Assembly (NCBI RefSeq): GCF_014649115.1
Contig: NZ_BMSK01000001.1
Location: 409,416 to 473,415 of the forward strand
DNA length: 64,000 nucleotides
Direction of reading: 5' to 3'
Origin: Streptomyces eurythermus
Lineage (GTDB): Bacteria; Actinomycetota; Actinomycetes; Streptomycetales; Streptomycetaceae
The notes under the pieces are model-generated. The model ran no database searches. It worked only from the letters and a program-made list of their open reading frames with translations, and had not been told where the DNA came from. Numbering within the stretch: the first letter of the stretch is position 1; each line of letters starts with the position of its first letter. Of this stretch, positions 53,120-63,018 are shown one piece after another. A program made the position numbers and the translations under genes.

Positions 53120-54037
53120 TCAGCCGGACATCGCCACCAGGACGCGGCGCGGCCCCGAGTAGGGCCTGCGGCCGTGCGCCACCAGCACGTTGTCCACGAC
53201 CAGGAGGTCCCCCGCCCGCCAGTCCACGTCCACCGCGGCGGCCAGGCCCCGGTCGCGGATCTCCAGGACGTACGCGGGGTCGATCGGCGACCCGTCCGCG
53301 AAGGTGACGTGCTGCGGCAGGTCCTCCTCCGGCATGATCCGCGCCAGCGCGGCGGCGGTCTCGTCGCCGAGCGCCGCGTGATGCCACTGGTCGGCCTGGT
53401 TGAACCAGACCTCCGTACCGGTGACCGGGTGGGTGACGGTCGCCGGGCGCACCTGCGTGATCCTGAGCCCCCCGTCCCGCTTCCACTCCCAGGTCGTGCC
53501 GGGCATCCCCGCCAGATACTTCTCCACCTCCGCCCGGCCGGCGGTCTCGAACGTCTCCTGCCAGCTCTTGCCGAAGCCGTGCCCGTCATGGAGGTTCTGG
53601 GTGTAGCGCACACCCCCGGCGAACGCGGCCCGCAGCCCGGGCGGGAGCGCGGCCAGCCACGCCGCGCCGGACACGACCGGCGTGGCACCGCCCGAACCCG
53701 GCGCGGTCTCGCAGTAGAAGGCCAGCCGGGCCGGCCAGCGCGCCGAGTACGACAGCTCGTTGTGCATCGAGATCGTGTGCTCGGCGGGGTACTCCGTGGA
53801 CGTGTACACGCGGTCGCCCACATGGCTGCGCGGCGAATTCCCGTGCACGTACGCGAGCCGGTCGCGCAGCACGCGGTCCAGTACGCCGTCCAGGGCGGCA
53901 GGCGTGATCCCGAAACCGCGGAACACCACGGCACCGGCGCTCAGCAGCAGCTCGTCGAGGCGCCCGGCCAGCAGGCCGGGCAGCGGGCCGTCCGAGGGAG
54001 TGATCTCCGCGGGGGCCCAGGTCATGGTCTCCGTCAT
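53120..54037 (-). CDS. SyrP/TauD-like Fe(II)/2-oxoglutarate oxygenase
   Basis: A 305-residue TauD-superfamily enzyme. Iron ligands lie in SMHNELSYSARWPARLAFYC (HxE) and the distal His in LLVVDNVLVAHGRRPYSGPRR; the final Arg should bind 2-oxoglutarate. HNELSY is the SyrP-type motif for hydroxylation of carrier-bound aminoacyl groups. ATG 54037 is chosen because it lies 23 nt from the TATNG promoter with GACGCT at the expected place. It is followed after 46 bp by the SbnA gene and so probably co-transcribed with it. Confidence 0.88.
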   Translation of the reverse strand: MTETMTWAPAEITPSDGPLPGLLAGRLDELLLSAGAVVFRGFGITPAALDGVLDRVLRDRLAYVHGNSPRSHVGDRVYTSTEYPAEHTISMHNELSYSARWPARLAFYCETAPGSGGATPVVSGAAWLAALPPGLRAAFAGGVRYTQNLHDGHGFGKSWQETFETAGRAEVEKYLAGMPGTTWEWKRDGGLRITQVRPATVTHPVTGTEVWFNQADQWHHAALGDETAAALARIMPEEDLPQHVTFADGSPIDPAYVLEIRDRGLAAAVDVDWRAGDLLVVDNVLVAHGRRPYSGPRRVLVAMSG

Positions 54038-54060
54038 GACCACGAGCGTCCCGCCGCGGG

Positions 54061-54076
54061 CTATACCGGCCCGATA
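54061..54076 (-). promoter_or_regulatory. SARP-type promoter of the oxygenase-sbnA operon
   Basis: On the minus strand TATCG (54076-54072) and TATAG (54065-54061) are 11 bp apart, then 10 bases, GACGCT, 7 bases and ATG 54037. This reproduces the 23-nt leaderless geometry and marks the right edge of the SARP-controlled cluster. Confidence 0.65.
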
Positions 54077-54149
54077 TCCCGCCGGTGCGGCGCGGGCAAC
54101 GGAAGCGGCGGAAACCACGGTGCGGCGCAGCCCGGCACACCGGATCCGG

Positions 54150-54888
54150 CCACCGGCCGGATCCCGGAGCACCGCCTCGCCTGCCCCGGCCCGCAGTGCT
54201 GGTTCGTCCGCCCGGTCGCGGTGTGCTGGTTCGTCCGCCTCGGCCTGGAGGGCTGGCTTGTCTGTCGGGTCGCGGTGTGCTGGTTCGTCCGCCTCGGCCC
54301 GGCGCCTGGCTTGCCCGCCGGGCCTCGGAGCGCCGGTTCGTCCGCCCGGTTCCGGAGCGCCGGTTCGTCTGCCCGGTTCCGGAGCACTGGCTCACCGGCC
54401 GGCTCGCGGAGCCTCGGTTCGTCCCTCCGGCCCGGAGCGCCGGCTCGGCCTCCGGCCCGGCGCCCGGCTTGCCCGCCGGGTCTTGGAGTGCTGGTTCGTC
54501 TGCCCGGTCCCGGAGTGCCGGTTCGTCTGCCGGATTGCGGAGTGCCGGTTCGTCCCCCCGGTCGCGGAGCACCGGCTCGGCCCCCGGCCCGGCGCCCGGC
54601 TTGCCGGTTCGTCCGCCGTGGCCCGGCGCCCGGCTTGCCCGCCGGATCGCGGAGTGCCGGTTCGTCTGCCAGGTCCCGGAGCGCTGGCTCGTCTGCCGGG
54701 CCCGGAGCACCGGCTCACCGGCCGGATCGCGGAGCACCGGCTCACCGGCCGGATCGCGGAGCACCGGCTCGGCCCCCCGGCCCGGCGCCCCGGCTCGCCC
54801 GCCGGGCCCCGGCACACCAGCCCTCCGGCCGCTCCGCCGGGCTCCGGCCGTCCGGCCGCTGCGCCGGGCCCCGGCCCTCCGGCCGCGT
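54150..54888. repeat. Degenerate 27-bp tandem repeat array
   Basis: About 740 bp between the oxygenase promoter and the serpin-like stop is built from units of 27 bp and longer variants: CGGTTCGTCYGCCCGG followed by a C/G triplet and GGAGYGC. Copies with 70-95 percent similarity by eye run throughout. Open frames through it encode repeats such as EPALRDRAD, without start signals. I see no gene in it. Confidence 0.75.
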
Positions 54889-56112
54889 TCAGAGCGTCGG
54901 CGCGATGCCCGGTCCCGGTCCCAGGTCCCTGGCCTGGTACGGGGCCGGGTCCGTGACCCAGCCCGCGGCCAGGACCAGGCGGGAGTCGCGGTCGGCGGCG
55001 AGGAAGCCGAAGGGGCGGTCGAAGGCGACCCGGACGACCGTGGTCTCGTAGCGGAACTCCGGAAGCCCGCCCGCCGTCATCGGCACCGCCGTCACCGCCG
55101 CCGCCCGGAACCCCAGCGCGCCGAACTGGGCCACCGCCGACTGCCGGGCCTCGCCGACGGCCAGCGGACGGTCGCTCACCCCCGGGAAGTGCCCGGTCCG
55201 GGCGTCCATCGCCGTGGTGAGCCCGAACAGGCCGGACAGGGCGAGCAGATCGTGGTCGGCCCGGACCTCGTACGCCACCGTCCGCACGTCCAGCGTCCTC
55301 GGTTCCGGTGTGACGGCCGGCTGCTGCTCCACATGCAGGCCGGGGCCGACATGCCCGTGCGGCAGGGCGCCGCCCGCGGTCAGCGGCAGGCCGCGCTCCA
55401 CGATGCCGACCCCGGCCGCCAGCACCTGACCCGGAGCCATCCGCTCCTCGCCCAGGACCAGATGGACATCGACGCCGTTGTCCCCGGGAACCGTCAGCGC
55501 GGTGACGAAGCCGTCCGGGGTGCCTGCCACCCCCACCCGGTCCGGCCGCACACTGCGCCGGTGCAGTCCGCGCAGGGTACGGCCCTGCCAGGGCCCGGTG
55601 TCCGGCAGCAACGGCAGCTCCATGAACGGCTGGCGCCACCGGGTCCGCAGCGCCAGCGCGCCGGCCAGCACCATCCGGGACTCACGGGTCAGCGTCACCG
55701 GCATCCGCTCGACCAGCCCGCCGGTCCGCTCGGCCGCCCACGCGTCCAGCCGCTCCTGCGCGGTGACCAGGTCGTCCCCGAACCGGCCGTGGGTGCCGGC
55801 GGGCAGCCCGGCCCGCCACTCCTCGCGCAGCACCAGCCCGTGGTGCGTCCACAGCCCGAGCGCCGCGTCCAGCCCGGACACCGACGCGAGCCCCGCCAGC
55901 AACTCCCGCGCGGCCCCGGCCGCCTGATCGGCCGGCACCCCCAGGGCACCGGCCAGCTCCGCGCGCGCCGGGCCCGCCGCGCCGTCGGCCAGAAAGGCCA
56001 GCAGGGGCCACACACCCGGCGCCGAGAACACCGTCCCCCCGGTCAGGGCCTGCGCCCAGCGGGCCGTCAGTCCGTTGACCCGCCGGACCGTCTCCTCGGC
56101 CACCCCGCTCAC
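54889..56112 (-). CDS. Serpin-like protein
   Basis: A 407-residue protein starting at GTG 56112 behind GGGAGGGG. The C-terminal part carries the serpin pattern around the reactive loop and final strands: AAAVTAVPMTAGGLPEFRYE, VRVAFDRPFGFLAADRDSRL and VLAAGWVTDPA. There is no signal peptide, so it acts inside the cell or is an orphan. The hinge before the reactive loop is poorly conserved, making inhibitory activity uncertain. It transcribes towards the repeat array at the edge of the cluster; a link to the NRPS pathway is not supported. Confidence 0.75.
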   Translation of the reverse strand: MSGVAEETVRRVNGLTARWAQALTGGTVFSAPGVWPLLAFLADGAAGPARAELAGALGVPADQAAGAARELLAGLASVSGLDAALGLWTHHGLVLREEWRAGLPAGTHGRFGDDLVTAQERLDAWAAERTGGLVERMPVTLTRESRMVLAGALALRTRWRQPFMELPLLPDTGPWQGRTLRGLHRRSVRPDRVGVAGTPDGFVTALTVPGDNGVDVHLVLGEERMAPGQVLAAGVGIVERGLPLTAGGALPHGHVGPGLHVEQQPAVTPEPRTLDVRTVAYEVRADHDLLALSGLFGLTTAMDARTGHFPGVSDRPLAVGEARQSAVAQFGALGFRAAAVTAVPMTAGGLPEFRYETTVVRVAFDRPFGFLAADRDSRLVLAAGWVTDPAPYQARDLGPGPGIAPTL

Positions 56113-56297
56113 TCGTGCCCCTCCCGGTCCGCCCTGCTCATTCCCACCCCGGCCCCCCGGTCGTCCCGTGCCCGTCCGGGGCCGTGTTCCGCCCCCGCCC
56201 GGGCCCCGCTTAACATGCGGCCAGTCGTACGTCAGTCCAGCCGCCGGCCGGCCGCCGGTCCTGTGCTGCCGCCGCCCGACCCAGGAGCACGGTACCG

Positions 56298-57488
56298 GTG
56301 TCCATACCCCCGCCTTCCGGCCCCCACCAGCCAGAAGGGTCCGTTCCGCCGCACCGGGAGCCGTACGGCCCGCCGGCTCGTCCCCAACCCCCGGGCGCGT
56401 CCCCGGGGTTGCCCGTGTACCAGCCGTGGACCCAGGGCTACCGCCCGCACAACGCCCCGGCGCCGGTCAACGGCCTCGCCATCGCCTCCCTGGTGCTCGG
56501 GGTGCTGTGTTTCGTGCCCGGCGTGGGACTGGTGCTCGGGCTGACCGGGCTGCGGCAGATCCGCCGGCGCGGCGAGCGCGGCACCGGTCTGGCCGTGGGC
56601 GGCGCGGTGCTGTCCGGGGTGGGACTGCTGCTGTGGGCGCTGCTGTTCGCCACGGGCGGTGTCTCGGCCCTGTGGCACGGAATCAGAGAGGGCGCACGCG
56701 ACGGCGCCGCCGTCTCGCTGACGGAGGGCCAGTGCTTCAACGCGCCGGGCGGTGCGCTGACCGGTGTGACCTACGACGTGGACACGGTGCCGTGCACCGG
56801 CGTGCACGACGGTGAGGTCTTCGCGTCCTTCCGGCTGCCGGGCGGCGGCCCGTACCCGGGGGACGACGAGGTCGCCGACACCGCCGACCAGCGCTGCCAA
56901 TCCCTGCGGGACGGTTACGCGATGGACGGCTGGGCCGTGCCCGGGTACGTCGAGGTGTACTTCCTGACGCCGACCGAGGACAGCTGGGCGGCCGGGGACC
57001 GCGAGGTCACCTGCGTGTTCGGCCACACCGACGAGGGCGGCGAGCTGACCGGGTCGCTGCGCAACGACGAGACCGACCTGGACGCCGACCAGGTCGCCTA
57101 TCTGAAGGCCGCTCACGTGCTCAACGCGGCGCTGGAGACCGCGCCCGACGAGGAGTACGCGGAGGACGACCTGGCGGGCCACAAGGCGTGGGCCGGCCGG
57201 GTGGCGGCCGCGCTCGGCGAGCAGGCCCGCATGCTGCGCGCGCACTCCTGGCCGGACGAGACCGCCGGGCCGGTCGCCGCGCTCGCCGCCGGCCTGGACA
57301 AGGCGCGCACGGAATGGGCGAAGGCGGCCGGGGCCGGGGACGCGGACGGCTTCACCGCGCACTACGAGAACGGCCTGGACCTGATCGATCCGGTCCGCAC
57401 GGTGATCGTCCGGTCGGTCCTGGGGCTGGCCACCACCCCGCCCACGGCAGGGGACGTCGAGGGAAGCGGCGGCCGCATGCAGGTGTGA
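56298..57488 (+). CDS. DUF4190 / septum-formation-domain membrane protein
   Basis: A 396-residue protein starting at GTG 56298. A Pro-rich cytoplasmic N-terminus (1-50) precedes two transmembrane helices of DUF4190 type (NGLAIASLVLGVLCFVPGVG, then TGLAVGGAVLSGVGLLLWAL). An extracytoplasmic domain follows with TEGQCFNAPGG, VPCTGVHDGEVFASF and a later paired Cys, as in septum-formation-related proteins of actinobacteria. It is likely membrane-anchored with an outward-facing C-terminal domain. Function is unknown. Confidence 0.8.
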   Translation: MSIPPPSGPHQPEGSVPPHREPYGPPARPQPPGASPGLPVYQPWTQGYRPHNAPAPVNGLAIASLVLGVLCFVPGVGLVLGLTGLRQIRRRGERGTGLAVGGAVLSGVGLLLWALLFATGGVSALWHGIREGARDGAAVSLTEGQCFNAPGGALTGVTYDVDTVPCTGVHDGEVFASFRLPGGGPYPGDDEVADTADQRCQSLRDGYAMDGWAVPGYVEVYFLTPTEDSWAAGDREVTCVFGHTDEGGELTGSLRNDETDLDADQVAYLKAAHVLNAALETAPDEEYAEDDLAGHKAWAGRVAAALGEQARMLRAHSWPDETAGPVAALAAGLDKARTEWAKAAGAGDADGFTAHYENGLDLIDPVRTVIVRSVLGLATTPPTAGDVEGSGGRMQV

Positions 57489-57650
57489 GCCGGTGCGGAC
57501 CGAGGGCACCTATACGGCAGGAAAAGTGCCTGCGTAAAGGCGTACCCGCCGCCACGTCATCACATCGGGTGATTCTCTGGCCTCTGCTTGCACCGCTGAA
57601 CCCACGGTTGCCAGGCTGTTGCTGTCTGTACAACCTGAGGGGAGTGGCCA

Positions 57651-58403
57651 GTGGCTTTCGGTGAGCAGCCGGCGTATCTGCGTGTCGCGGGTGATCTCCG
57701 CAAGAAGATCGTCGACGGCTTGCTGCCGCCCCACACCCGGCTGCCCTCGCAGGCCCGCATCCGCGAGGAGTACGGCGTCTCGGACACGGTCGCGCTGGAG
57801 GCCCGCAAGGTGCTGATGGCCGAGGGGCTGGTCGAGGGCCGCTCCGGCTCGGGCACCTATGTGCGCGAGCGGCCCGTGCCCCGGCGGGTGGCCCGCTCCG
57901 GATACCGCCCGGCCGGCGGCGCGACCCCCTTCCGGCAGGAGCAGGCCGACACCTCGGTGCGTGGCACCTGGGAGTCCAGCAGCGAGCAGGCCGAGGCCGG
58001 CGCGGCCGTCGCCGAGCGGCTCGCGATCCAGGCCGGCGACCGGGTCATGTGCACCCGGTACGTCTTCCGGGAGGCCGGCGAGCCGATGATGCTCTCCACC
58101 TCCTGGGAGCCCCTCGCGGTCACCGGCCGCACGCCCGTGATGTTGCCCGAGGAGGGCCCGCTCGGCGGGATGGGCGTGGTCGAGCGGATGCGGGCCATCG
58201 ACGTCATCGTGGACAACGTCACCGAGGAGGTCGGTGCCCGCCCCGGCCTCGCCGAGGAGCTGCACCTGCTCGGCAGGGTCCCCGGCCATGTGGTGCTGGT
58301 CGTCCAGCGCACCTACTTCGCCTCCGGCCGCCCGGTCGAGACCGCCGACGTGGTCATCCCGGCCGACCGCTACCGGGTCGCCTACCACCTGCCCGTGAGG
58401 TGA
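57651..58403 (+). CDS. GntR-family regulator, HutC/UTRA type
   Basis: A 250-residue regulator; GTG 57651 follows GGGGAG. Residues 5-75 are the GntR winged helix (YLRVAGDLRKKIVDGLLPPH, RIREEYGVSDTVALEARKV, EGRSGSGTYVRER). Residues 95-248 are a UTRA ligand-binding domain (DRVMCTRYVFREAGEPMMLS, VLVVQRTYFASGRPVETADV). The ligand is not predictable. It appears monocistronic and belongs to the conserved chromosome flank. Confidence 0.92.
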   Translation: MAFGEQPAYLRVAGDLRKKIVDGLLPPHTRLPSQARIREEYGVSDTVALEARKVLMAEGLVEGRSGSGTYVRERPVPRRVARSGYRPAGGATPFRQEQADTSVRGTWESSSEQAEAGAAVAERLAIQAGDRVMCTRYVFREAGEPMMLSTSWEPLAVTGRTPVMLPEEGPLGGMGVVERMRAIDVIVDNVTEEVGARPGLAEELHLLGRVPGHVVLVVQRTYFASGRPVETADVVIPADRYRVAYHLPVR

Positions 58404-58778
58404 CCCCGGCCCTGCGAGTCGTGGGGCGGTGCGCGCGGAACCCCGTGCTCCGCTCGGAGTGAGCTAGCGCACATCCCGCGCGCCGCCGACGCCGCCCGCC
58501 GACCGTCGCCGCCCTCTCCCGAAGCCCGGAGATCCGGCCGTCTGCCCAGGTGGGCGCCTGCTGGACCCGGTGGACCCCCGACCCGGGGCGGTGCCGTCCC
58601 CGACGGCGCGTTCGGCCGCGCGCGCCCCCGGCGTTCTGGCTGGTTGCGTACCTCTTTGTGAAAAGCCGTATGCGCAGCGTGAAGGTAGGGCGTACGCTCG
58701 GGCATATGCGGAGTGCGGTTTCCTTGTCCGCGGAAGGCGGGTGGAACGGTGCGGGAAGGGGCACGGGCGGTGGGGGCG
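58404..58778. other. Intergenic, promoter region of the small protein gene
   Basis: 375 bp without a convincing gene. Between 58645 and 58715 three CG(T/C)A(T/C)-rich motifs recur, including the palindrome GCATATGC (58703-58710) and GTATGCGCAGCG. These may be regulator sites or promoter elements for the gene at 58779. No hairpin of note. Confidence 0.4.
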
Positions 58779-58970
58779 ATGAGTGAGGGGGCGGTCTCCC
58801 TGCCCTGGATCCTGATACGGCAGGACGACAACGGCAATCGCTACCGCGTCGCCCGGTACGCGACCCGGGCGGAGGCGCAGAAGACCGCCGACAGCCTCGG
58901 CGGCCAGGGCCGCGAACAGCTGTACTGGGTGGAGCGCATCGGCCAGAACGGGGACGGCGGGCAGAACTGA
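58779..58970 (+). CDS. Small conserved actinobacterial protein (SPOR-like)
   Basis: A 63-residue protein starting MSEGAVSLPWILIRQDDNG at ATG 58779. The segment RYRVARYATRAEAQKTADSL and the end QLYWVERIGQ resemble the small SPOR-like proteins found widely in Streptomyces. It lies 30 bp upstream of the Nudix gene in the same direction, so they may form one transcript. No enzymatic motif. Confidence 0.75.
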   Translation: MSEGAVSLPWILIRQDDNGNRYRVARYATRAEAQKTADSLGGQGREQLYWVERIGQNGDGGQN

Positions 58971-59000
58971 CCGGGCGCGCGCTCCCGTAGGCTCCCCTCC

Positions 59001-59435
<435 letters not shown>

Positions 59436-59715
59436 CAAAGCCGACGCCGGCACGCCCGGGCCTCCCTGGCTTCCGCGTGGATTCGGCCCTTCGGGCCAGC
59501 GGGCTCCGTGCGCCCGTCCGGCTTTCCGGGTTCCCGGGGCTCCGTGACTTCTGGGTCGACGCTTCCCGGCGCCCCCGCCCCCGGACCCCGCGAAGCACCC
59601 CGTACGCCGTTCGTGCCACAGTGCGCCGTGCTGTGCGGTACTGCCTGCCGGATATCGGGTATGTCCCCATTAACCCCACGAAACCGGACATGGTGGGCTC
59701 CCGCTGGCCTGGGAA

Positions 59716-60123
59716 GTGATCGGCGTGATCGACACCGATGGCGGCTGCGCCGAGTGGACGTTTCCCGCGGAGCCGGGCGCCGTGCGCTCCGCCCGCGCGG
59801 TGGTCCGGGGCCAGTTGCACGGCTGGGACCTGGACTGCGTGGCCGACCTCGCCGCGCTGCTCGTCAGCGAGCTGGTCACCAACTCGCTGCGGCACGCCAC
59901 CGGCCCCATCGGCGTACGGCTGCTGCGCCCCGCCGCACTGGGCGACACCCTGCGGGTGGAGGTCTCCGACCCGCTCCCCGACCCCCCGCGGGAACGCGTC
60001 GCCCATCCCGAGGACGAGAGCGGGCGCGGCCTGCAACTGGTCGCCGGCTCCTCCCGCCGCTGGGGAACCCGCCCCGGGGAGAAGGGGAAGACGGTCTGGT
60101 TCGAGCTGGCGGTACCCGGGTAG
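59716..60123 (+). CDS. RsbW-like ATP-binding protein
   Basis: A 135-residue GHKL ATPase domain of the HATPase_c_2 type common in Streptomyces. LLVSELVTNSLRHATGPIG is the N-box, ESGRGLQLVAGSSRRWGTR the G-box, and GKTVWFELAVPG the typical end. Such proteins act as anti-sigma-factor kinases or orphan ATPases. It resembles the C-terminal domain of the phosphatase encoded next, suggesting a shared partner pathway. GTG 59716 is the likely start. Confidence 0.85.
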   Translation: MIGVIDTDGGCAEWTFPAEPGAVRSARAVVRGQLHGWDLDCVADLAALLVSELVTNSLRHATGPIGVRLLRPAALGDTLRVEVSDPLPDPPRERVAHPEDESGRGLQLVAGSSRRWGTRPGEKGKTVWFELAVPG

Positions 60124-60391
60124 CGGGGCACCCACGGGGCACGGGGGTGTACGGCCGTCTACGTGCCGTACGGCGCGCGCGCCGGGGGCGCACACGGTTC
60201 GGCGGCGTGTGGTTCGGCGGTGTGTTCCCTGGTTAGAAGAGTGGAAGTGTTGTCACGGACCGGTCCGAAAAACATCTGGACCGACCTGTGATCGTGAACA
60301 CCGTGTCCTGTGGCGCCGTAGTGCTGGATACTGCGGGCAGCCGCCCCCGGTGACCGGTGCCGGACGCGGTGAGCTGGAGGGGACGGTTCGC

Positions 60392-62980
60392 GTGAGCGAG
60401 ATACCAGCGAAGGCCACGGAGTCCGAGGACCCGTCGGACGGCGCGAGGAGTCAGGCCGCACAAGCGGAGGCGGCGGCCGGTGACGCCATGTGGCAGAGCA
60501 GTCCGCCCGGTTCCATCTACGACTACATCCGGGTGGCGTCCTTCTCCATCGGCCCCGGCGGTCTCGTCGACCAGTGGAGCCTGCGCGCCGAGCAGCTGTT
60601 CGGCATTCCCGCCGACCGCGCCGTCGGCATGGACCCCATAGAGGCATTCGTCGATCCCGACCTGCGCGAGCGCGGCCAGCGGAAGATGGCCGAGATCCTC
60701 GACGGGCGCGAGTGGACCGGAGTGGTGCCGTTCCGGATGCCGGACCGGCCGGACGGCACCCGCGGCGAGGAGGGCCTGGCCGAGGTGTACGTCATGCCGA
60801 CGCACACCGCCGAGGGCGAGAAGGCCGCCGTCTGCATCGTCGTGGACGTACGCACCCTGCGCAGCATCGAGACCGACCTCGCCGCCTCACAGGCGATATT
60901 CGGCCAGTCGCCCTTCGGTTTCCTGCTGATCGACACCGACCTGCGGGTCCGCCGCGCCAACGAGCGCTTCGCCTCCATCTTCGGCGGCACCCCCGACGAC
61001 CACCGCGGCAAGGGCGTGCACGACTATCTGCCGCGCCCCGAGGCCGAGCGGGTCTCGGCCACCCTGCGGCGGGTGCTGGAGACCGGCGAGTCCATCACCG
61101 ACATGCACGTCACCGGGTACGTGCCCGGCTCCGAGGAACGCCGGCACTGGTCCATCAACCTCTACCGCGTGCACAGCGGCAGCGGCCGGCCCATCGGTGT
61201 CGCCTGGCTGGGCACGGACATCACCGCCCGCCGGGCCGCCGCCCGCGAGGCCGCCGCCGCCCGCCGCAACCTCGCGCTGCTCAACGAGGCCGGCGCCCGC
61301 ATCGGCAACTCCCTCGACCTGGAGACCACCGCCCGGGAACTCCTCGACGTGGTCGTCCCCGGCTTCTGCGACCTGGCCACCGTCGACCTCTACCAGGGCC
61401 TGCTGGCCGGAGACGAGACCCCGCCCGGCCACGCCGACGGCAGCGCCGAACTGCGCCGCGTCGCCTTCGCCAGCGCCGTCTCCGGCGCCCCCTTCAGCAG
61501 CGCCGGGAAGCCCGTCGACGTCGGCGCGGTCCACCACTTCCCGTTCCACTCGCCCTGCGCCGAGGCCCTGCGCACCGCCCGCCCGCAGCGGGTGCCCGCC
61601 GAGGAGGGCGGCCTGGTGCAGTCCACGCTGGCCGTGCCGATGGTCGCCCACGACACGGTCGTGGGACTCGCCCAGTTCGCCCGCACCAAGGGCAGCGAGC
61701 CGTTCGGCGACCGGGACCGGGACCTCGCCGTCGAACTGGCCGCGCGCGCCGCCGTCTGCATCGACAACGCGCGCCTGTACCGCCGGGAACACGAACGGGC
61801 GCTGATACTGCAACGGTCCCTGCTCCCGCCCGGCGACCCCGAGGCGTCCGGCCTGGACATCGCCTGCCGCTATCTGCCCGGCAACGCGGCGACCGAGGTG
61901 GGCGGCGACTGGTTCGACGTCATCGAACTGCCCGGCCACCGCACGGCACTGGTCGTCGGCGACGTGATGGGCCGGGGCCTGCGCGCGGCCGTCGCGATGG
62001 GCGAACTGCGCACCGCCGTACGCACCCTGGCGCTGCTGGACCTGGAACCGGCGGAGGTGCTCTCCGCGCTGGACGAGATCGCCCGCGGCCTCGGCACGCC
62101 GGGCGGGATCCAGCAGGCCACCCGCACGGCCCGGCAGCCCAGGGACGCCGACCTGTCCGAGGTCTACCTCGCGACCTGCGTCTACGCCGTCTACGACTCC
62201 GTCACCAGACGATGTACGTTCGCCAACGCGGGCCATCTGCCGCCGGTGCTGGTCGAGCCCGGCGAGCCGGCGCTGATGCTCGACGTGCCGCCGGGCATGC
62301 CGCTCGGCGTGGGCGGCGAGCCGTTCGAGGAGGTCGAGGTCGAACTGCCGGAGGGCGCGCTGCTCGCCCTGTACACGGACGGTCTGGTCGAGTCCCGGGA
62401 CCATCCGCTGGACGAGGGCCTCCAGGCGTTCATCGGGGCGCTCACGGACCCCTGCCGGCCGCTGGAGGACGTCTGCGACCACGTCCTCAGCACCCTCGAC
62501 ACCCACCACGGCGAGGACGACATCGCCCTGCTGATGGCCCGGGTGCAGGGGCTGCCCGCGGACTCCGTCGGGGACTGGACGCTGCCCCGCGAGCCGCGCA
62601 GCGTGGGCCGGGCCCGCGAGTACGCCCGCGACCGGCTGCAGTCCTGGGACCTGGAGCCGCTGATCGACACGACCGAGCTGCTGGTCAGCGAGCTGGTGAC
62701 GAACGCCCTGCGGTACGGCGAGGGGGAGATCCGGCTACGGCTGCTGCTGGACCGCACGCTGGTGTGCGAGGTCTGGGACTCCGGCCTGGTCCAGCCGCGC
62801 CGGCGACGGGCCCGGGACACCGACGAGGGCGGACGGGGCCTGCAACTGGTCGGGCTGCTCAGCGCGGCGTGGGGCTCACGGCGGACACCGCGCGGCAAGA
62901 CGGTGTGGTTCGAGCTGCCGTTGCCCGGCGGAGAGGGCGCCCTCACCGACCCGGCGGAGGCCCTGCTGAGCCTGTTCTGA
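60392..62980 (+). CDS. PAS-GAF-PP2C (SpoIIE-type) phosphatase with C-terminal RsbW-like ATPase
   Basis: An 862-residue signalling protein starting at GTG 60392 behind GGAGGGG. Order: two PAS domains (about 45-160 and 170-280; FGQSPFGFLLIDTDLRVRRA), a GAF domain (290-460), the SpoIIE-type PP2C phosphatase (470-700) with LLPPGDPEASGLDIACRYLP, GGDWFDVIEL, VGDVMGRGLRAAVAM, ALYTDGLVESRD and EDDIALLMARV, and a HATPase_c_2 domain (725-845) with LVSELVTNALRYGEGE and GGRGLQLVGLLSAAWGSR. Such proteins set the phosphorylation of anti-anti-sigma factors. The upstream frame is open but shadows the preceding gene. Confidence 0.92.
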   Translation: MSEIPAKATESEDPSDGARSQAAQAEAAAGDAMWQSSPPGSIYDYIRVASFSIGPGGLVDQWSLRAEQLFGIPADRAVGMDPIEAFVDPDLRERGQRKMAEILDGREWTGVVPFRMPDRPDGTRGEEGLAEVYVMPTHTAEGEKAAVCIVVDVRTLRSIETDLAASQAIFGQSPFGFLLIDTDLRVRRANERFASIFGGTPDDHRGKGVHDYLPRPEAERVSATLRRVLETGESITDMHVTGYVPGSEERRHWSINLYRVHSGSGRPIGVAWLGTDITARRAAAREAAAARRNLALLNEAGARIGNSLDLETTARELLDVVVPGFCDLATVDLYQGLLAGDETPPGHADGSAELRRVAFASAVSGAPFSSAGKPVDVGAVHHFPFHSPCAEALRTARPQRVPAEEGGLVQSTLAVPMVAHDTVVGLAQFARTKGSEPFGDRDRDLAVELAARAAVCIDNARLYRREHERALILQRSLLPPGDPEASGLDIACRYLPGNAATEVGGDWFDVIELPGHRTALVVGDVMGRGLRAAVAMGELRTAVRTLALLDLEPAEVLSALDEIARGLGTPGGIQQATRTARQPRDADLSEVYLATCVYAVYDSVTRRCTFANAGHLPPVLVEPGEPALMLDVPPGMPLGVGGEPFEEVEVELPEGALLALYTDGLVESRDHPLDEGLQAFIGALTDPCRPLEDVCDHVLSTLDTHHGEDDIALLMARVQGLPADSVGDWTLPREPRSVGRAREYARDRLQSWDLEPLIDTTELLVSELVTNALRYGEGEIRLRLLLDRTLVCEVWDSGLVQPRRRRARDTDEGGRGLQLVGLLSAAWGSRRTPRGKTVWFELPLPGGEGALTDPAEALLSLF

Positions 62981-63018
62981 CACGTCCTCCGCCCACCGCC
63001 CGGCGTCCGGGGCGGGAG

